64,000 nucleotides of DNA from contig CM060731.1 in the NCBI GenBank assembly GCA_030704615.1, forward strand, positions 89,630,756-89,694,755, given 5' to 3'. The notes under the pieces were generated by a model. The model made no database searches. It was given only the letters and a program-made list of their open reading frames with translations, and was not told the DNA's origin. The position numbers and the translations under genes are program-made. The stretch comes from Takakia lepidozioides. Lineage: Eukaryota > Streptophyta > Takakiopsida > Takakiales > Takakiaceae. Below are positions 22,501 through 33,102 of the stretch, in pieces. Numbering within the stretch: the stretch's first letter is position 1; each line of letters starts with the position of its first letter.

Positions 22501-25500
22501 TAGATTTGGCATAAGTAACCAATTCCCAGGGATCACCCTGAGGAGTGTTGATGTTGATAGGAGCTAAATTTTTGATTGTTTTCGCAGACCATAAGTTTAA
22601 GCACAGGAACCAACCCGAGCCCAAGTGCCGAGTATGCTAGACAGAGCATACGACTGCCCAATTTGGGCAGAGGGGCTGCCCCCAAGCGGTAGGAGTCCGC
22701 TTGTTACCATTCAGAGATCACACTCCAGGGAGTTGCAGGGAATGGCCCGTGTAGGCATATTCTAAAGAGGGAAAGGCCCCAAGCTTTCCAACTAAATCCA
22801 ATGCACTACCTTACCTGAAGCAAAGCGCTTCAGGTCGAAACAAACAAGGACACGAGGTCACAAGGCCGGCATTTAGTCACAGAGACATTAATGTACTCCC
22901 GTTTCAAGTCCACCCAATGTCAATAGGCTTCCTAGAGGACAGGGAGAGAATTTATATAGAGAGAGAGATGGAGGGAGTCTTAGGTTGCGCACATCACCTC
23001 ATAGGCTTCTTGTCCATGAGACACGAGACTGCTTGGTGTCTTACGTCCAAAGCATTGGTCTTCTTCAATATAGCACTTCACTTTTGCTGCCCCCTGACAC
23101 ATAGAGGTTTTCCATCGGCTGTGGGTTCTCAGTGCAGATGATCTTTCGCTTGCTTATGTCAAGCTTGGGCAACATCTTGCGACTTTTAAGGGCTATTCAG
23201 GTGCCTCTTGAATCTGTCTTGTATCTTTTATTCCAACTTCCGGTCCCAAATGGGTCATTGCGTCATCAGGAGATTGTGTCACTCTCTTCAATAGGTGGTG
23301 TATTTGTCATTTTGAAATAACTTCCACTGGTCTGTGTGGTTTTCTCTAGAGCTTTAAGGAGGCCCACACTTAGATCTGGAAAGTTTACCTTGCCTGCTAG
23401 CTGCAGTGAACAGGGGAAGAAGCTCAGTTCTGTCATACTTTTTTTGGATCTGTGTTGCCTGGTTTGATCTTTAGTGCCACTTGTGATGACGTATTTTTTC
23501 TTTCAAATCACATTCCAATTGAACCCATTATTTCAAATATGAACCATATGTGGCAGCTGCACTAGCTGCTCTAGAAGTGGCAGCCAAGAAGTTTCCAGTT
23601 GTGGCAAAGTCACGAGTGCGGGTACTGCAACTACAGCTTGTCCATGACCGGGCTTTACATAGGTCAGTATGTCTTTGATGGTTGCTCTCTGTCTCTCTCT
23701 CCATGGGCATTCACTGCTGGAGTGAGCCCTCACAAAGGTGTGTCTGTTGCCATTGTTCTGCCCAAACTGGGCATGGGGTCTATGGCCATAAGGCTATGGG
23801 TCTTATGAGCACATCCTGTCCCTGCATCATGTGTTGTTTTTGAAGTGGTTTATAATTGTTTTACTTTCCATGGGACCTAGGGCCCCTTATGGAAGTTGTA
23901 AGTTTTTGTTTTTTTTTTGGGTCTCTCTCTTCTATCCTGACAAAGGTAGATTCTTTCCCTTTGTGTTCTGCTCAAACTGGGCGTGGGGTCAATGGCCACA
24001 ATGTTACGGCAAACAATGTCTTATGAGTTCCTATTTCTCGTCTGTCTATTTAGAGGCTCGTCATTGGCAGAGGTTTAGGATGTAAAATCAGAATTGGACA
24101 CTCCTCCTACACTAAGGGTGCATATTTAAGATCATCTTCCTCCATATTCTTCAGTCTTATCCAGTTAGGCAGAAAACTTTCCTGAACTTGTTTCCAGTCT
24201 GTGACATGGGGGAGGACATCATGGATGACGTCAAGGGTCTACCCACTCTCGGTACTATGACTGAAATTTAAACTCAGGGCGGGAAGCCTACCTTTGAACA
24301 GCAAAAAGAAGCAGAGAGGAAAGGGAGAGAGCCATTGCCTGTTGTGTGGGCAACCTGAAGATAATGTTCATTTTCTGATTCAGTGTCCGGGGTTCTCTCA
24401 CCAGAGAGACGCTCTCTTTGAATCTATCAAGGGAATTGTGCCTGTACCTCTGTTTACCAACTTTTCAAGTCTCGAGGCTGAGCCAAGAGCCCAGGCCCAA
24501 TTCAACAGAGAACCTACCATGTTTTGATCTGCCACAAGATATGATCGTCATGAAGCAGGACAAACAGATTGATAGATTGTACTCATAAGACGTTGTTTGC
24601 CGTAGCCTTGTGGCCATTGACCACAGATTGATAGAGAAGATCTCAGAACGATATATGGGCAACAGGCATTAGGGACCTTATGAGAGGTAACTGCATCGTA
24701 TTGTCTTTCTCTCAATTAGGTTCTGTGAGGGCTTTGGGCAACTTGGAATTGGATTCCCAAATACTTCAGATCAGGAGAGTTGGAATAAGAGACCTTAGAT
24801 CTGTATATATACCAAGGAATAGAATCCACAATACTGCAAGACCCACAGGAAGATACTACTGTGTTTCAGAGGTTGCTCGTCCTTGGCATACACCTCAACA
24901 ATTAGGACGTGAAGTACTTGGTAGCTCATCGCACGTGGCTCTCAGTCTCCAAGCAGCATTTGGGGGCTTCTAACAGTTTTCTTTTCCCCGTATTTCTACT
25001 AGAGCCCTCCTGTGGATATACTACATTTCTTCTTGACTCTGACTGTTCAAATTCTTATAGTGTCGCTTGCAAATTGTCCTGTTGGTGTTGGCAGAGGAGA
25101 AATTAAGCTTGCACAGGTGGCATGTGGCGAGCTTTCAGCCCTTGCCTCTCCAGTGCTTGGGGTGGACATGGATCTAAAAACCGAGGCAAGCTTCCGGCAG
25201 GCTCGCACATTACTTGCTTCGGGTCACCTAGATGAGGTTGTTGACCTTATTCCATATCAAATTGTTGTCTACCATGTCATATGATCACATTCGGGTCCAG
25301 AGGTTCTATGGAGAGAGCTTTTAGAACTCCAACCCCCAAATACGATTTTGGCTGGAGGGACTTGTCTCATTGTTGTGGGGTGATGAGAGAGAGAGGGAGA
25401 GTTGGACAGTGGCCAGTTTGGGTGAAGCAGAATAGGGCAAGGACAGGGGTAAAGCAGTATTGGGGCACTATCTCAGCAGAAAGGTTCACGACAGTGTTGG

Positions 25501-27221
25501 GACTTGCCTAGAAAAGAAGTGGATTCTAAGATTTCAGATTTCCTCTGAGAAGCACTTACCCATGTGAGTGATTTGATGGCAATTCACCCCAGAAATCAGA
25601 CCAAAGGAGAGTTGCAGCTTTTCACACAACTGTTTCGCAACAATGAGTCTTTCTGAGGCTTCATATAGAGGAGATTACATCCATGGAGAGAATTCAGTGC
25701 GCATCTGTGCTAGACTTTTAAGTAGTGCAAATGTTTGTTAAATAACTGCAGTGGGGTGGATGGCAGGCAGCTGCAGCATCACGGTCTCTATTTTCACTAT
25801 GCTATAAGGCCAATATGCAGTTGGACACTGTGTTGGTTCTGTTGCTTCTAGCAGACATCCACAAGGTGAGTCCCATTGCACTCTTGGCAGAAATATGTAT
25901 CCAGGTGGCAATGTCTGACTGTTGGGCATCTATGAGGTGGTGGTGGTATGTATCCTGCTATTTGCTGACAGACGAAACGGGTGCTGGAGAGACAAAAAGA
26001 GAGATTCACATCTTGTGGCCCTGGTGCGTGTCCAGAAAGCAGGCAGTGCGGTGACTGGACTTCCGTATGCATTGGCCAGTCTGACACTTTGTCAGTCATT
26101 TAGCCTCGACCTGTTGCAAGCAACAGCGATGGTGACTTTGGCAGAGCTTTGGCTGAGTCTGGGTGTAGGCCATGCACCTGGGGCGCTACACCTCCTTCAG
26201 CAGTGCTTGCCAATGGTTTTGGGCCATGGTGGTCTTGAGCTTCGAGCGCGCACAAACCTTGCAGTTGCCCGGAGCCATCTTTCCAACCCCTCTTTTTCAG
26301 GTCAGAAAGAATCCAAAAAAAGGCCGACTCTTGCTAAAGCAACCGTAATTTATGGTGGTACTTCACCACCAAAGGACTACTGCCTTCCGTTCGGAAGGTG
26401 GACACTGTCAAGCGTAACAAGGTTGCTTGAACCCTCCCCAAGGACTTGAAGGTACCCATTCAAGGTGACCCGTTGACCTGGTGACTCCCCTTTTCATAGC
26501 TGGATTGGCTATAATGGGTGACATCCGACATAGACCTATGTGGCTTTGAGGTCACAGCCGCTTCTAAGGCGGACTTGTGCTGTAAGCATTGGGCCATCTG
26601 TTGGATGCTTTTAGAGTTTGTATCTTCCACTCAAGTTCATGTGACATCCCAATCTCTAAGGTATTGGAGGTCCTTTATTGACTTGGAACAACTTCTCTGA
26701 ATAATGTCATCATTCAACCTTAAGAATACTCATCAACACATTCTCTTTCATCCCCTATCTTCTTGAACCTTCAGTTAAAGTGAGAAACCTCTCCATTGCA
26801 ATGGTGATCCTCCATGTGTGATGAGTTGCATTCTTTGTTGCAGTGGAAGCAGAGCCTGACACTGTGTTGGAACCTCTTCAGCTAGCCGCCAAGGAGTTCG
26901 GAATTTTGGAGGTAATCTTCGATGTTTGATGTGCTCTTTCGGCTTTGATCACTTTTTATTCTTTTCTGAGGCCATTGTCAGCCAGAAATAGAGTATCTGG
27001 TGTAGAGGCATGCGTGAAGCCTGCTAGGCTCTTTCACTGAAAGGACAGCACTGTGGGTGCAGGACAATGCCTTGGCAGGGGAGGCCTACTATTTGCAAGC
27101 AGTTGTCTTGAATGCACTTGGTCATTTGGAAGAGAGAAACGAAGCCGCAGCAGCGTTTCAAAAGTGTATGTTGACACTGTACCAGGCACAGGCTTCAGAG
27201 ATTGCTGTCCTACCTGTTTGA
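7581..27221 (+). CDS. APC5: Anaphase-promoting complex subunit 5 (APC5), complete, 21 exons, 940 aa
   Basis: APC5 is a TPR-rich scaffold subunit of the APC/C ubiquitin ligase that drives mitotic exit. Exons: 7581-7736, 8334-8493, 11814-11968, 12678-12909, 13227-13419, 13895-13973, 14885-14970, 15100-15226, 15726-15758, 16179-16308, 16660-16805, 17151-17228, 17427-17707, 17845-17904, 23133-23200, 23557-23662, 25095-25236, 25767-25865, 26036-26300, 26844-26911 and 27063-27221. They sum to 2823 bp, an open frame of 940 codons plus TGA; the Arabidopsis protein is about 916 aa. Diagnostic stretches are FLRRCILSFNLLSFE (exon 3), LRYLNYLH (exon 7), SAPLVRVSALVHAT (exon 14), GVDMDLKTEASFRQARTLL (exon 17), and GLPYALASLTLCQSF with LGHGGLELRAR (exon 19). 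The acidic linker in exon 4 is less conserved. The exon 10 donor (GTTTTG) is weak. Introns 2, 4, 14 and 16 contain LINE DNA, yet the coding frame is intact. Confidence 0.95.
8700..8885. repeat. Member of the dispersed repeat family in APC5 intron 2
   Basis: The stretch contains a CCATGGGGCCC..GAGGTCCCATG motif, a run of 'GACAAAGTAGAACCAC', and a tail with 'AGCACTAATG.TCCTCAAA' that recurs at 14460-14490. It ends close to an AGAGAGAGAGAT tract. It belongs with the copies at 2515-3720 and 14120-14700 by these shared blocks; exact borders are not clear. Confidence 0.5.
10668..11768 (-). mobile_element. 5'-truncated, internally deleted LINE copy in APC5 intron 2
   Basis: This copy is nearly identical to two separate parts of the LINE at 18086-22948. 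10671-11310 corresponds to 18089-18750 (ORF2 C-terminus with the Cys/His finger), and 11315-11768 to about 19565-20010 (reverse transcriptase). About 0.8 kb between these, which encodes the end of RT and the region after it, is missing. The 5' end is truncated within RT and is followed directly by a GA microsatellite. Its minus-strand orientation is antisense to APC5. Confidence 0.9.
13103..13172 (+). mobile_element. LINE 3'-end scrap in APC5 intron 4
   Basis: The sequence CTGCAAACAACGTCTTATGAGTA, in plus orientation, is the terminal string of the window's LINE family. It is preceded by a diverged GGC.ATGGCCACAGGCT block that also precedes the terminus in the full copy. No coding potential remains. 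Confidence 0.7.
14120..14700. repeat. Dispersed repeat family copies in APC5 intron 6
   Basis: Two successive units share the motifs AAGCTGAAGGCC.TTGCC, GACTGGAAGTCT, GCATCCCAAGGGCCCATG and TGCCTCTTGCAGGTAA with the copies in the GDI intron and with 15365-15690. The units appear as a head-to-tail pair. No protein-coding signal or RNA polymerase III promoter could be supported by eye. Confidence 0.55.
15365..15690. repeat. Dispersed repeat family copy in APC5 intron 8
   Basis: It contains AAAGCTGAAAGCCCGCCCATG, then GGAGTCTCTCAAAAGAGA, GTAGTATCTGCCC and TATGTAGGACAGGAGAAGAGG, in the same order as the unit near 3340-3440. It ends some 35 bp before the short exon at 15726-15758. Confidence 0.55.
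18070..18085. repeat. Target-site duplication, 3' side of the full-length LINE
   Basis: The 16-bp sequence AATTTATATAGAGAGA is repeated exactly at 22949-22964, on the other side of the LINE. Confidence 0.9.
18092..19090 (-). pseudogene. LINE ORF C-terminal region with Cys/His finger
   Basis: This 332-codon segment follows the RT (a bridging piece in another frame covers 19009-19350). It begins with a post-RT region (RPALEYRSAIW) common in LINE proteins and carries CNCPLCGQSEDSIHFLIHCP, a zinc-finger-like motif near the end. It stops at 18092, six bases before the 3' terminus of the element. Confidence 0.85.
19341..20183 (-). pseudogene. LINE reverse transcriptase core
   Basis: The 280-codon frame carries RT motifs in order: KAGGPDGIVNELIK, NYRGITLLNAVGK, GQAGFRRNRGCVDHI, VFFLDVKKAYDTVWR (motif A Asp), QGVAQGCTLSPLLFN, and LMFADDFAGIG (the catalytic Asp-Asp pair of motif C). 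The catalytic residues are all present. The ORF shifts frame just after motif C. Confidence 0.9.
20358..21017 (-). pseudogene. LINE endonuclease C-terminus and linker
   Basis: It starts with the nuclease's closing motif IGTSDHFLVWTEIK (catalytic His) and continues into a basic, helical linker toward the reverse transcriptase. The frame differs from the segments on both sides, so it is part of a single broken ORF rather than a separate gene. Confidence 0.8.
21002..22624 (-). pseudogene. LINE 5' ORF: N-terminal domain, tandem repeats, endonuclease
   Basis: This 540-codon open stretch has an N-terminal region without recognised motifs. It is followed by three tandem copies of a 47-residue unit (core GTLNGLPILKVYTRR) at about 21720-22150, then the EEP-type endonuclease. 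Endonuclease motifs are LRLATFNFSG, HICAGQETW (catalytic Glu), VGCVYMP and LLGDFNARVG (Asp-x-Asn). The last part of the nuclease, with TSDHFLVWTE (Ser-Asp-His), is in another frame at 20358-21017, so a frameshift lies near 21010. Confidence 0.85.
22949..22964. repeat. Target-site duplication, 5' side of the full-length LINE
   Basis: It is the exact second copy of AATTTATATAGAGAGA (see 18070-18085). It is followed by further GAGAGAG, so the target was the edge of a short GA run. Confidence 0.9.
23735..24505 (+). mobile_element. Three diverged LINE fragments in APC5 intron 16
   Basis: Plus-strand scraps of the family: about 23740-23805 (CCCAAACTGGGC.TGGGGTC.ATGGCC..AAGGCT), 23945-24030 (same block, then CGGCAAACAATGTCTTATGAG), and 24165-24505. 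The last encodes the Cys/His finger region in recognisable form (LLCGQPEDNVHFLIQCPGFS). They are older than the full-length copy judging by many mismatches. Confidence 0.75.
24577..24622 (-). mobile_element. 46-bp LINE 3'-end insertion with 13-bp target duplication
   Basis: The terminal 46 bp of the LINE family is flanked by perfect 13-bp copies of ACAGATTGATAGA at 24564-24576 and 24623-24635. It is an extreme 5' truncation. It also fixes the true 3' end of the family, since the insertion stops where the full copy does. Confidence 0.88.
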
Positions 27222-27985
27222 GAGGGTTCCCAGTCAAAGCGAAGTTCATTTTAGATTCATTTAGTAAGGCCGATGACCTTCACATGCTCATCATGGGATG
27301 CCATCTGCTTTATGCTCCTGTTACAGGTTCTTCTAGCAGGAGATGCATTTTTTATTAGGTCCATCCAATCAATTTGGCTTTGCATTGTCATGTGCATATC
27401 AGCAGGCAAAAAAAGGCAGTCAATGTCATGTCATCATAGCTTGAAACCCGGTACTTCAAAGCCTTGTCATTTGCTACACCGATTTTTTTATTTCCTTCAC
27501 ATGTGAAGTTGTAAACGGTTTTCTTCTGAAGTGTTGGTGTATGTGCCAACCAGTGCACCTCAAGAAAATCACAACTTTTTACTAGATCTGAAAGCCACAG
27601 TTCAGTATGAGATGAACCTTTTCAACAGTAACTTGAAGGGCTGACAGCCCAGTGGGCACAGATTAAGCCAATCGGCCATCAGGTAGCCTTTGAACGTAAG
27701 GATCACCTGCAAATATACTTCAACTGCCCATATCCTACATGGGCCGTGGAAATTCAAACTAGGCCCTCAAGCAGACCTTCTGTTTACCCTACTCCAGATC
27801 CCCTCAAAACTTGCATAGTTTTTTAAACTGCAAGAATTCAGAACTGTAGCATGTCATGGTACATACTGTGAGAAAGTAGCATGGAGGGTGACCTTCAAGA
27901 GGCAAGACAGTGGGAAGCACCAAAAGAGTGGATGAACGAAAGATCTCTTGTTATGCCTTGTGGAGTGTCATGTCTGTTCCTGTAT
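27222..27985. other. Intergenic gap between convergent APC5 and GT14 genes
   Basis: This 764-bp stretch must hold the APC5 3' UTR and the 3' UTR of the minus-strand glycosyltransferase gene. I see no conserved ORF, RNA gene or transposon signature in it. Confidence 0.5.
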
Positions 27986-29741
27986 CTACAGTGCTAATAG
28001 CCTAGAATACTTTTGGGTACAGGCAGCAATGGCATCCAAGTCCTCCTTCCGCCGTCCAAACTTGCGAGCAAATAGAAAACACTTTGAATGAGGCTGCCCA
28101 TTATACACACAAGATTGCATTGGGTGGTTTGTGTCCTCTGATGAATCCATGTATTGTCCATCCAGATTCTCAGTCCTTTGTTGAATTTTCTGAAAAAAAT
28201 TGGACGCTGTTATGCTGCTGTCAAAGTGGAACGTCTCGGGCGAGCTTCCATGGCGTGGATTTGTCCAGTCCACGTACGTCACTGTCCGGTTGGTAATTCC
28301 CTGAATACATGAGACGACAGGACTCAGTACCTCAACATTTTATAAAGGGTCCTGCAGATTTCTGGCAGTCTTCATTTCTCTGAACATGCAACTGTGGGTC
28401 TCGTGTGTCAAAGAACCAAGGATTTCTTAGCTGTAAGTTTACCCTCGATTTTCTTTCTGACTACTTTCTTGAAACTAGTCTGGAATAGCAAACCTGAGAG
28501 ATCCATCTGAGTGCTCATGAGTGGATCTGTCTGCACAAGCGACATTCATTTTGAGAAAACCAAGCACGATCATCAAGTCGGACCATACCAGCTCATATGT
28601 GTGTAAATAGAGCAGGTGTGCAAATGGGCAACTCTGCTGCATATGGGCAATTTCGGATTTGGCTGAGAGTCCATAAATGAGAAGGGTTTCGGAATACCAT
28701 AGCAGCTGAGCTGTTTAACGACGTAGAAGAAGGCTGATCACTTTCGGAGATATAGAACTACGAGCAACAATAAACAGTCCCAAATTTGAATGACATCCAC
28801 CCTTGAAAGATCTTACCATGGGATCTTTAATAGAGAGCATGGTTTGTAAGAACTCCTCATCCACTGTGCAATCTGCAATCCTCCCCCTTCCGAAGCTGAT
28901 CTGCTCTGAACTCGGGCTCCATCACCCAACTTGTCTGATATTTCTTGACTGGGACAAACGCTTCTACAAAACTTTGTCGGGAGGACATGAAATAATCATA
29001 CACGAAGGGAAAACGACGAACTGGTAGACACGAATCACTGACGAGTGTAAACCATAAATTAGGACTGTCGGCGTCCAATAAGGCAAAGGCCATGAGCCGT
29101 CGCACAGCATCAACGAGACTGATAGATAAGCGATGAACAGGCTTGTTGGGTATTGTTCGATTGTAGAAGATGGAGGTATTCGGAAAATTGTAGTCTTCGG
29201 ATCCACTTTGATGAATGTAGATCGAATAGGAATTATTGTCAGCGCCTGCGAAGAATCGCTCCCAGACAGGCTCTAAGGGGATCTCGCGTCTGACAACAAA
29301 CAGGAATGCAATCCGGGGTTTACCGTGAGCCAAAGGATATGTCGCCGCACGTTGAGCCGCATACAGAAGCTCTGACTCCTCCACTGCAACTTTGAAATAC
29401 TTCGTGACGTTCATAGTGTGCACGGTAGTGCCTGGTTCGACGAGGTCCTCGCGGGGAAGAAACGAATTCCGGTCTGATGGAATTATATGGGAACCGTTCC
29501 AATCAGATGCACATAAACTAGACTGCCTACCTCTGTGAGAAGCCCAACTATGTTCCTCAGACTTTGGCAATGCCACTGGGTTGAGTCGTGAAGCGAAAAG
29601 CATTGAGCTAGTAAGCAGGTTCGAGTAAAAACATTGCTGCGTGAATACAATCAGGGCTACTGCACCAACCAAGGCAGCGCAGCTCCTCACAACAGCAGAA
29701 ATGCCCCAGTTGACATGCTTTCTGACAACTCGACGGTCCAT
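27986..29741 (-). pseudogene. GT14-family (BC10-like) glycosyltransferase, apparently broken
   Basis: Plant GT14 proteins are Golgi type II membrane glycosyltransferases related to animal core-2 branching enzymes. The first exon starts at the ATG at 29741 (MDRRVVRKHVNWG), has a membrane anchor (about residues 20-40), a low-complexity stem, then catalytic-domain blocks: PRIAFLFVVRREIPLEPVWE, FYNRTIPNKPVHRLSISLVD, WFTLVSDSCLPVRRF and FVYDYFMSSRQSFVEAF. The frame then runs into a TGA at 28857-28859, just after EFRADQLRKGEDC. A different frame encodes the family's next block (DCTVDEEFLQTMLSIKDP) up to a donor at 28817. About 25-30 residues normally between these blocks are missing. The last exon, 27986-28300, is intact (TNRTVTYVDWTNPRHGSSP to the stop). 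Either a deletion has killed the gene or the sequence has an error here. Confidence 0.8.
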
Positions 29742-31530
29742 CAAACTCGATGAAGTCCCCAAGTTAAGAATCCTAGGGGTCGACTACCAGAGTTAGAGTT
29801 CTAGATGTCTACTTCCACAGGAACCTCATATCTACAGAGGGAAGAAATTACTTGGCATGCGAGAGGAGGCAGATATATAGAGTCCCGGGATTCTAAGAGC
29901 CCACTGCTGCGGACAAGTACCAGCTGGCTTCACCTTGAGCAACTGGTCACGACAATAAACAAGCACAAGATAGACGTCTGCGAATTGGGCATCACGATTC
30001 ACGAACGAATTTAATGCTAAGTGTGCGCAAAGTTCACCTAACCCAACCTTATATTATGTACCTCTGTCGGTACATGTTAGCACTCCCCGTCGTAGAATGC
30101 CGCGCAAGAGCCAACCTGCCCAACAGCGGCCCGAGCTTCGCCATTGACTCTTGCAAAGATGCAGGGATATAAAACTTGACAAGTACTGTCTTACAAAGGA
30201 CTCTCCATTCTTGAATTAACTAACGCTAGTCTCAGCAGTCTAATTAAGAGAGAAACTTTAGCTATTCTAACAGACCGAGGCAGATCTATTTTCGTTCTAG
30301 ATTCTAAATCTAGCATACAACTATATCCATCAGTCTCTATTAATCTACGCAACATCTCCTTACGGACATCCCTTGAGTTCTCTGCGGGCATTTGGTTGCG
30401 CCGGGTTGACTGTCCCTACGTGGAGAGGTAAATCTACTGCTGGTCAACTCCGTTTTTCATGATGAGGAGATGGCCTCATGTAATAATACTGCTTAACTTC
30501 AGATCAGCAGTACGTTCTGGACAGTAAGATTCGGCGCCATTGTCCCTCCATCTAGGGAGGGCCACTTCCAAATATTCCGATACTACGTGCAAAAAAATAT
30601 AGGAACAACATGTTCTCGACGGATAAAGTTTATTACAAATAATAAGGGTACCAATATATCGTGGTTTAAATGAATGTAGGGTACTCTGGAATATAAATTA
30701 TTTTTTTGTTTTTTTTACAACTACCAATAAGGTCCTGATAAAGATCTGGGATACGTGTCATCGAGTTACTGGTTTATCAGGTGGGCTAGATTTGGATTTG
30801 GGGACTTCAACTGTTGACGACATGTGGTTCACAAATCTAGATGGCACCTTAAATTCAAGTATGATGTAACAGATACTAAAGCGATAGACATATATTCAAT
30901 CATTAATTCAGTTATTAGGTATGATTTTTGACAAAATTCATTTTGCTTAGAGCTTGAATGGTACTGATGCCCAAGCTTTGGATGAGTTTCTTTCGACCAA
31001 ATAATGAACTTTTTTTCACTGTAAGAAAATTTCCTTTTATTGTATTATTACTATAGCATGTCTGAAATTTGCTAATAGCAATAAAATATAATTAACATAG
31101 CAGGTCAAAAATTCCGTATTTTACAAAATTATGTAAATATAGGGTGGCCGATAAAGACCAAAATAAAATAATACCCCCATACAAATTACCCTTTTTTTCA
31201 CACGTGATGTATAAAACATATAGGGAGTGACCTCCCCCAGCCCTCTAGGAGATCTGCCAAGGAAATTTTGAAATATGCTTAAGCCTTAGACTTTTTGGAC
31301 ATCCAAATTGTTTTTGGGGGACATAGGCACTAGGTCTATGAGGGTGCATGATGGTGCAAGAGAGTCGGAGATAGATGTCCGAGTGATAATACATGATCAG
31401 GTTGGAGGCTCGTCTAATCCGATTTTAGCTGCATAAGTGTGAGTATAGAAGGAGATTCCTAAGACTAGGATTTACTTGGGAGATAATTCAATACAAGAGG
31501 ATGTGGGAAAAGGATCTATAGTTATTGACA
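29742..31530. other. Non-coding, AT-rich stretch
   Basis: I find no credible gene. The short open frames lack homology I can recognise. AT content rises after 30.5 kb. The left part would carry the promoter of the GT14 gene if that is expressed. Confidence 0.5.
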
Positions 31531-31629
31531 TGTTAGTCAATAACAAGGTCAACGGCATGATGTGCTATTTGTGCCAAGTTTGGCAGGCATGGGGTATGAG
31601 TCTCTTCGTGTCTCTTGTTCTCGTCGTCA

Positions 31630-31905
31630 CTCTCCCTCATCCTTTGTAGAATATGTTCCAATTGTTTCAAGTGAAGATTCCAACTTCCACTGTGAATGTT
31701 AATATCACGCACGAATACCTTTGCACACACATTAAGTTCCCTTGGAAGTATGGTATTCATTGCTCTCTGAAAGGTCGCAGTAGCATTTTTAAACCCAAAA
31801 CCCAAACGGTACTTGATATCCTCTTCAGCCATCTTTGATTTGACAAATCCATTGTGTCGGTCTAGTGTTGTGAACCAATTGGCTAAATTGACATGGCCTG
31901 GCATG
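31630..31905 (-). pseudogene. Ty3/gypsy reverse transcriptase scrap
   Basis: The minus-strand frame has recognisable gypsy RT blocks: FTTLDRHNGF (motif A region, FSTLDLxSGF in the family), MAEEDIKYRLGFGFKNATA and TFQRAMNTIL, then VFVRDINIHS, where the catalytic YVDD should be and is read as FVRD. After that comes the HLKQLEHILQRMRE stretch typical of the end of the palm. The catalytic motif is lost, so it is dead. Confidence 0.8.
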
Positions 31906-32194
31906 CCTACTTTTTCAATCTCCCACTAACCAGTACCCGTTTATCAAACTAAAAAGATTCGAAGTCTGGCACATAAAAAACTTAGGGATGCTCTTCAGGA
32001 AGTGGGAGGAGAAAGAGCCCGAGGCAGGGAAAAGTTTGGAATTCCTCCACTACTGAAGGTCCAGGGACACCTTGGATTGGTCTCATCTCAAGTTTAATGG
32101 TAGATGTACATGTTTCCAAAGTCCAGTACTAAACATTGACTTGATGTAATGCTTTGCAAGATCATAGAGCTTTGGTTTAACAATCTCAAGAAGA

Positions 32195-33102
32195 TTAGAG
32201 GTTACTGGAATAATAAAAAGATGCATGATACCAAACTCTGCTTGCAAAAGAACGGTTCACAAAGTGCTCAATGGAGGGAGACAGGTGCAATTGACAGGAA
32301 GCAATATTGAGTTGTCCAGTATTGGTGAAATCTGAGTTGCCTAATGGCAGAATCCTGTTTACAAGCCTCCACAAAAACCCACAGATTTTAGAGGCCCGGT
32401 CTTTCCTCCACACGTTATTCCAAATACATTTCTAGGAAGAATGAGCACTAGGTATATGGCACCAGTTTATGGTCCATTTGGCATTCATGATGACCGCAGA
32501 CCGAAGCAGAGAGTAAGCTATCTTCACTAAGTAACCCAAAAAAGGTGAGTGGTTTTTGTCCATCCACATCCACCCCCCCCCCCCCCCCCCGGATCAAACT
32601 GCAGATAACATAGTGGGGCAGAAAGGAACCAAGAAATCTTACCATTATAAATGAATATGTCTTATGGAAGGGGGGGATTAGTGACACTAATAAGGTGACA
32701 GAAAGTCCTGATAGAATTTTAACAAGTCTGTCTCCAAAAACGTGGCACAGGAAGGGGCAGACAGGAACCCAGAAGGGTCAACCTAGAAGGACCATCTAGT
32801 AAAAGTCGACTGCCGAGAAGTGGCATAAAAAGCCATAAGAGAAGAATGTAGACAAATGCCCAGTCAAGCAGGAAGCGGTCTGGAAAAGAAGAGCAATTAA
32901 TCCAGAAACTTGGACGATTTTCAGTAATTACGTTCCATCCAGCGTTAGCTCTGTGCCTGGAAAACCTTTCAGTGGCCAAAAGCCATGGGCACGAAAGAGC
33001 CATTCTCCCAGATGTTGACCATATGCAAGATCCCAGCTGATTCGAACATATGACCAAGCTCTTGTTATCAGAGTTAAAATTCCTGAAAAGAGGTTGCCTC
33101 AT
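32195..33102 (-). pseudogene. L1-type LINE C-terminal remnant
   Basis: Minus-strand frames carry a stretch like the post-RT region of plant L1 elements (WNVITENRPSFWIN, FLLDWAFVYIL, 32719-33102). Further along is a zinc-binding-RT-like part (KICGFLWRLVNRILP ... ASCQL ... RVWYHA, 32195-32413). Frames do not join and a C homopolymer interrupts at 32573-32590. This is a different LINE family from the one in APC5. Confidence 0.55.
32573..32590. repeat. Poly(C) tract
   Basis: An uninterrupted run of about 18 C, embedded in the L1-like remnant. Length may be unreliable in the assembly. Confidence 0.9.

Larger units (their letters stand above)
18086..22948 (-). mobile_element. Near full-length non-LTR retrotransposon (LINE) in APC5 intron 14
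   Basis: The element runs antisense to APC5. In transcript order (high to low coordinates) it has a 5' leader to about 22625, then an N-terminal domain, an endonuclease/exonuclease/phosphatase-type nuclease, a reverse transcriptase with a FADD box, and a C-terminal Cys/His finger (CNCPLCG...HFLIHCPGF) ending at 18092. There is no poly(A) tail; the 3' terminus is ...CTTATGAGTACAAT directly against the target duplication. The frame breaks near 21010, 20350-20400, 20180 and 19340 and 19050, so it is not active as read. The perfect 16-bp duplication suggests it is recent, so some breaks could be sequencing errors. The RT does not look like the usual plant L1 type; clade needs a tree. Confidence 0.93.
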
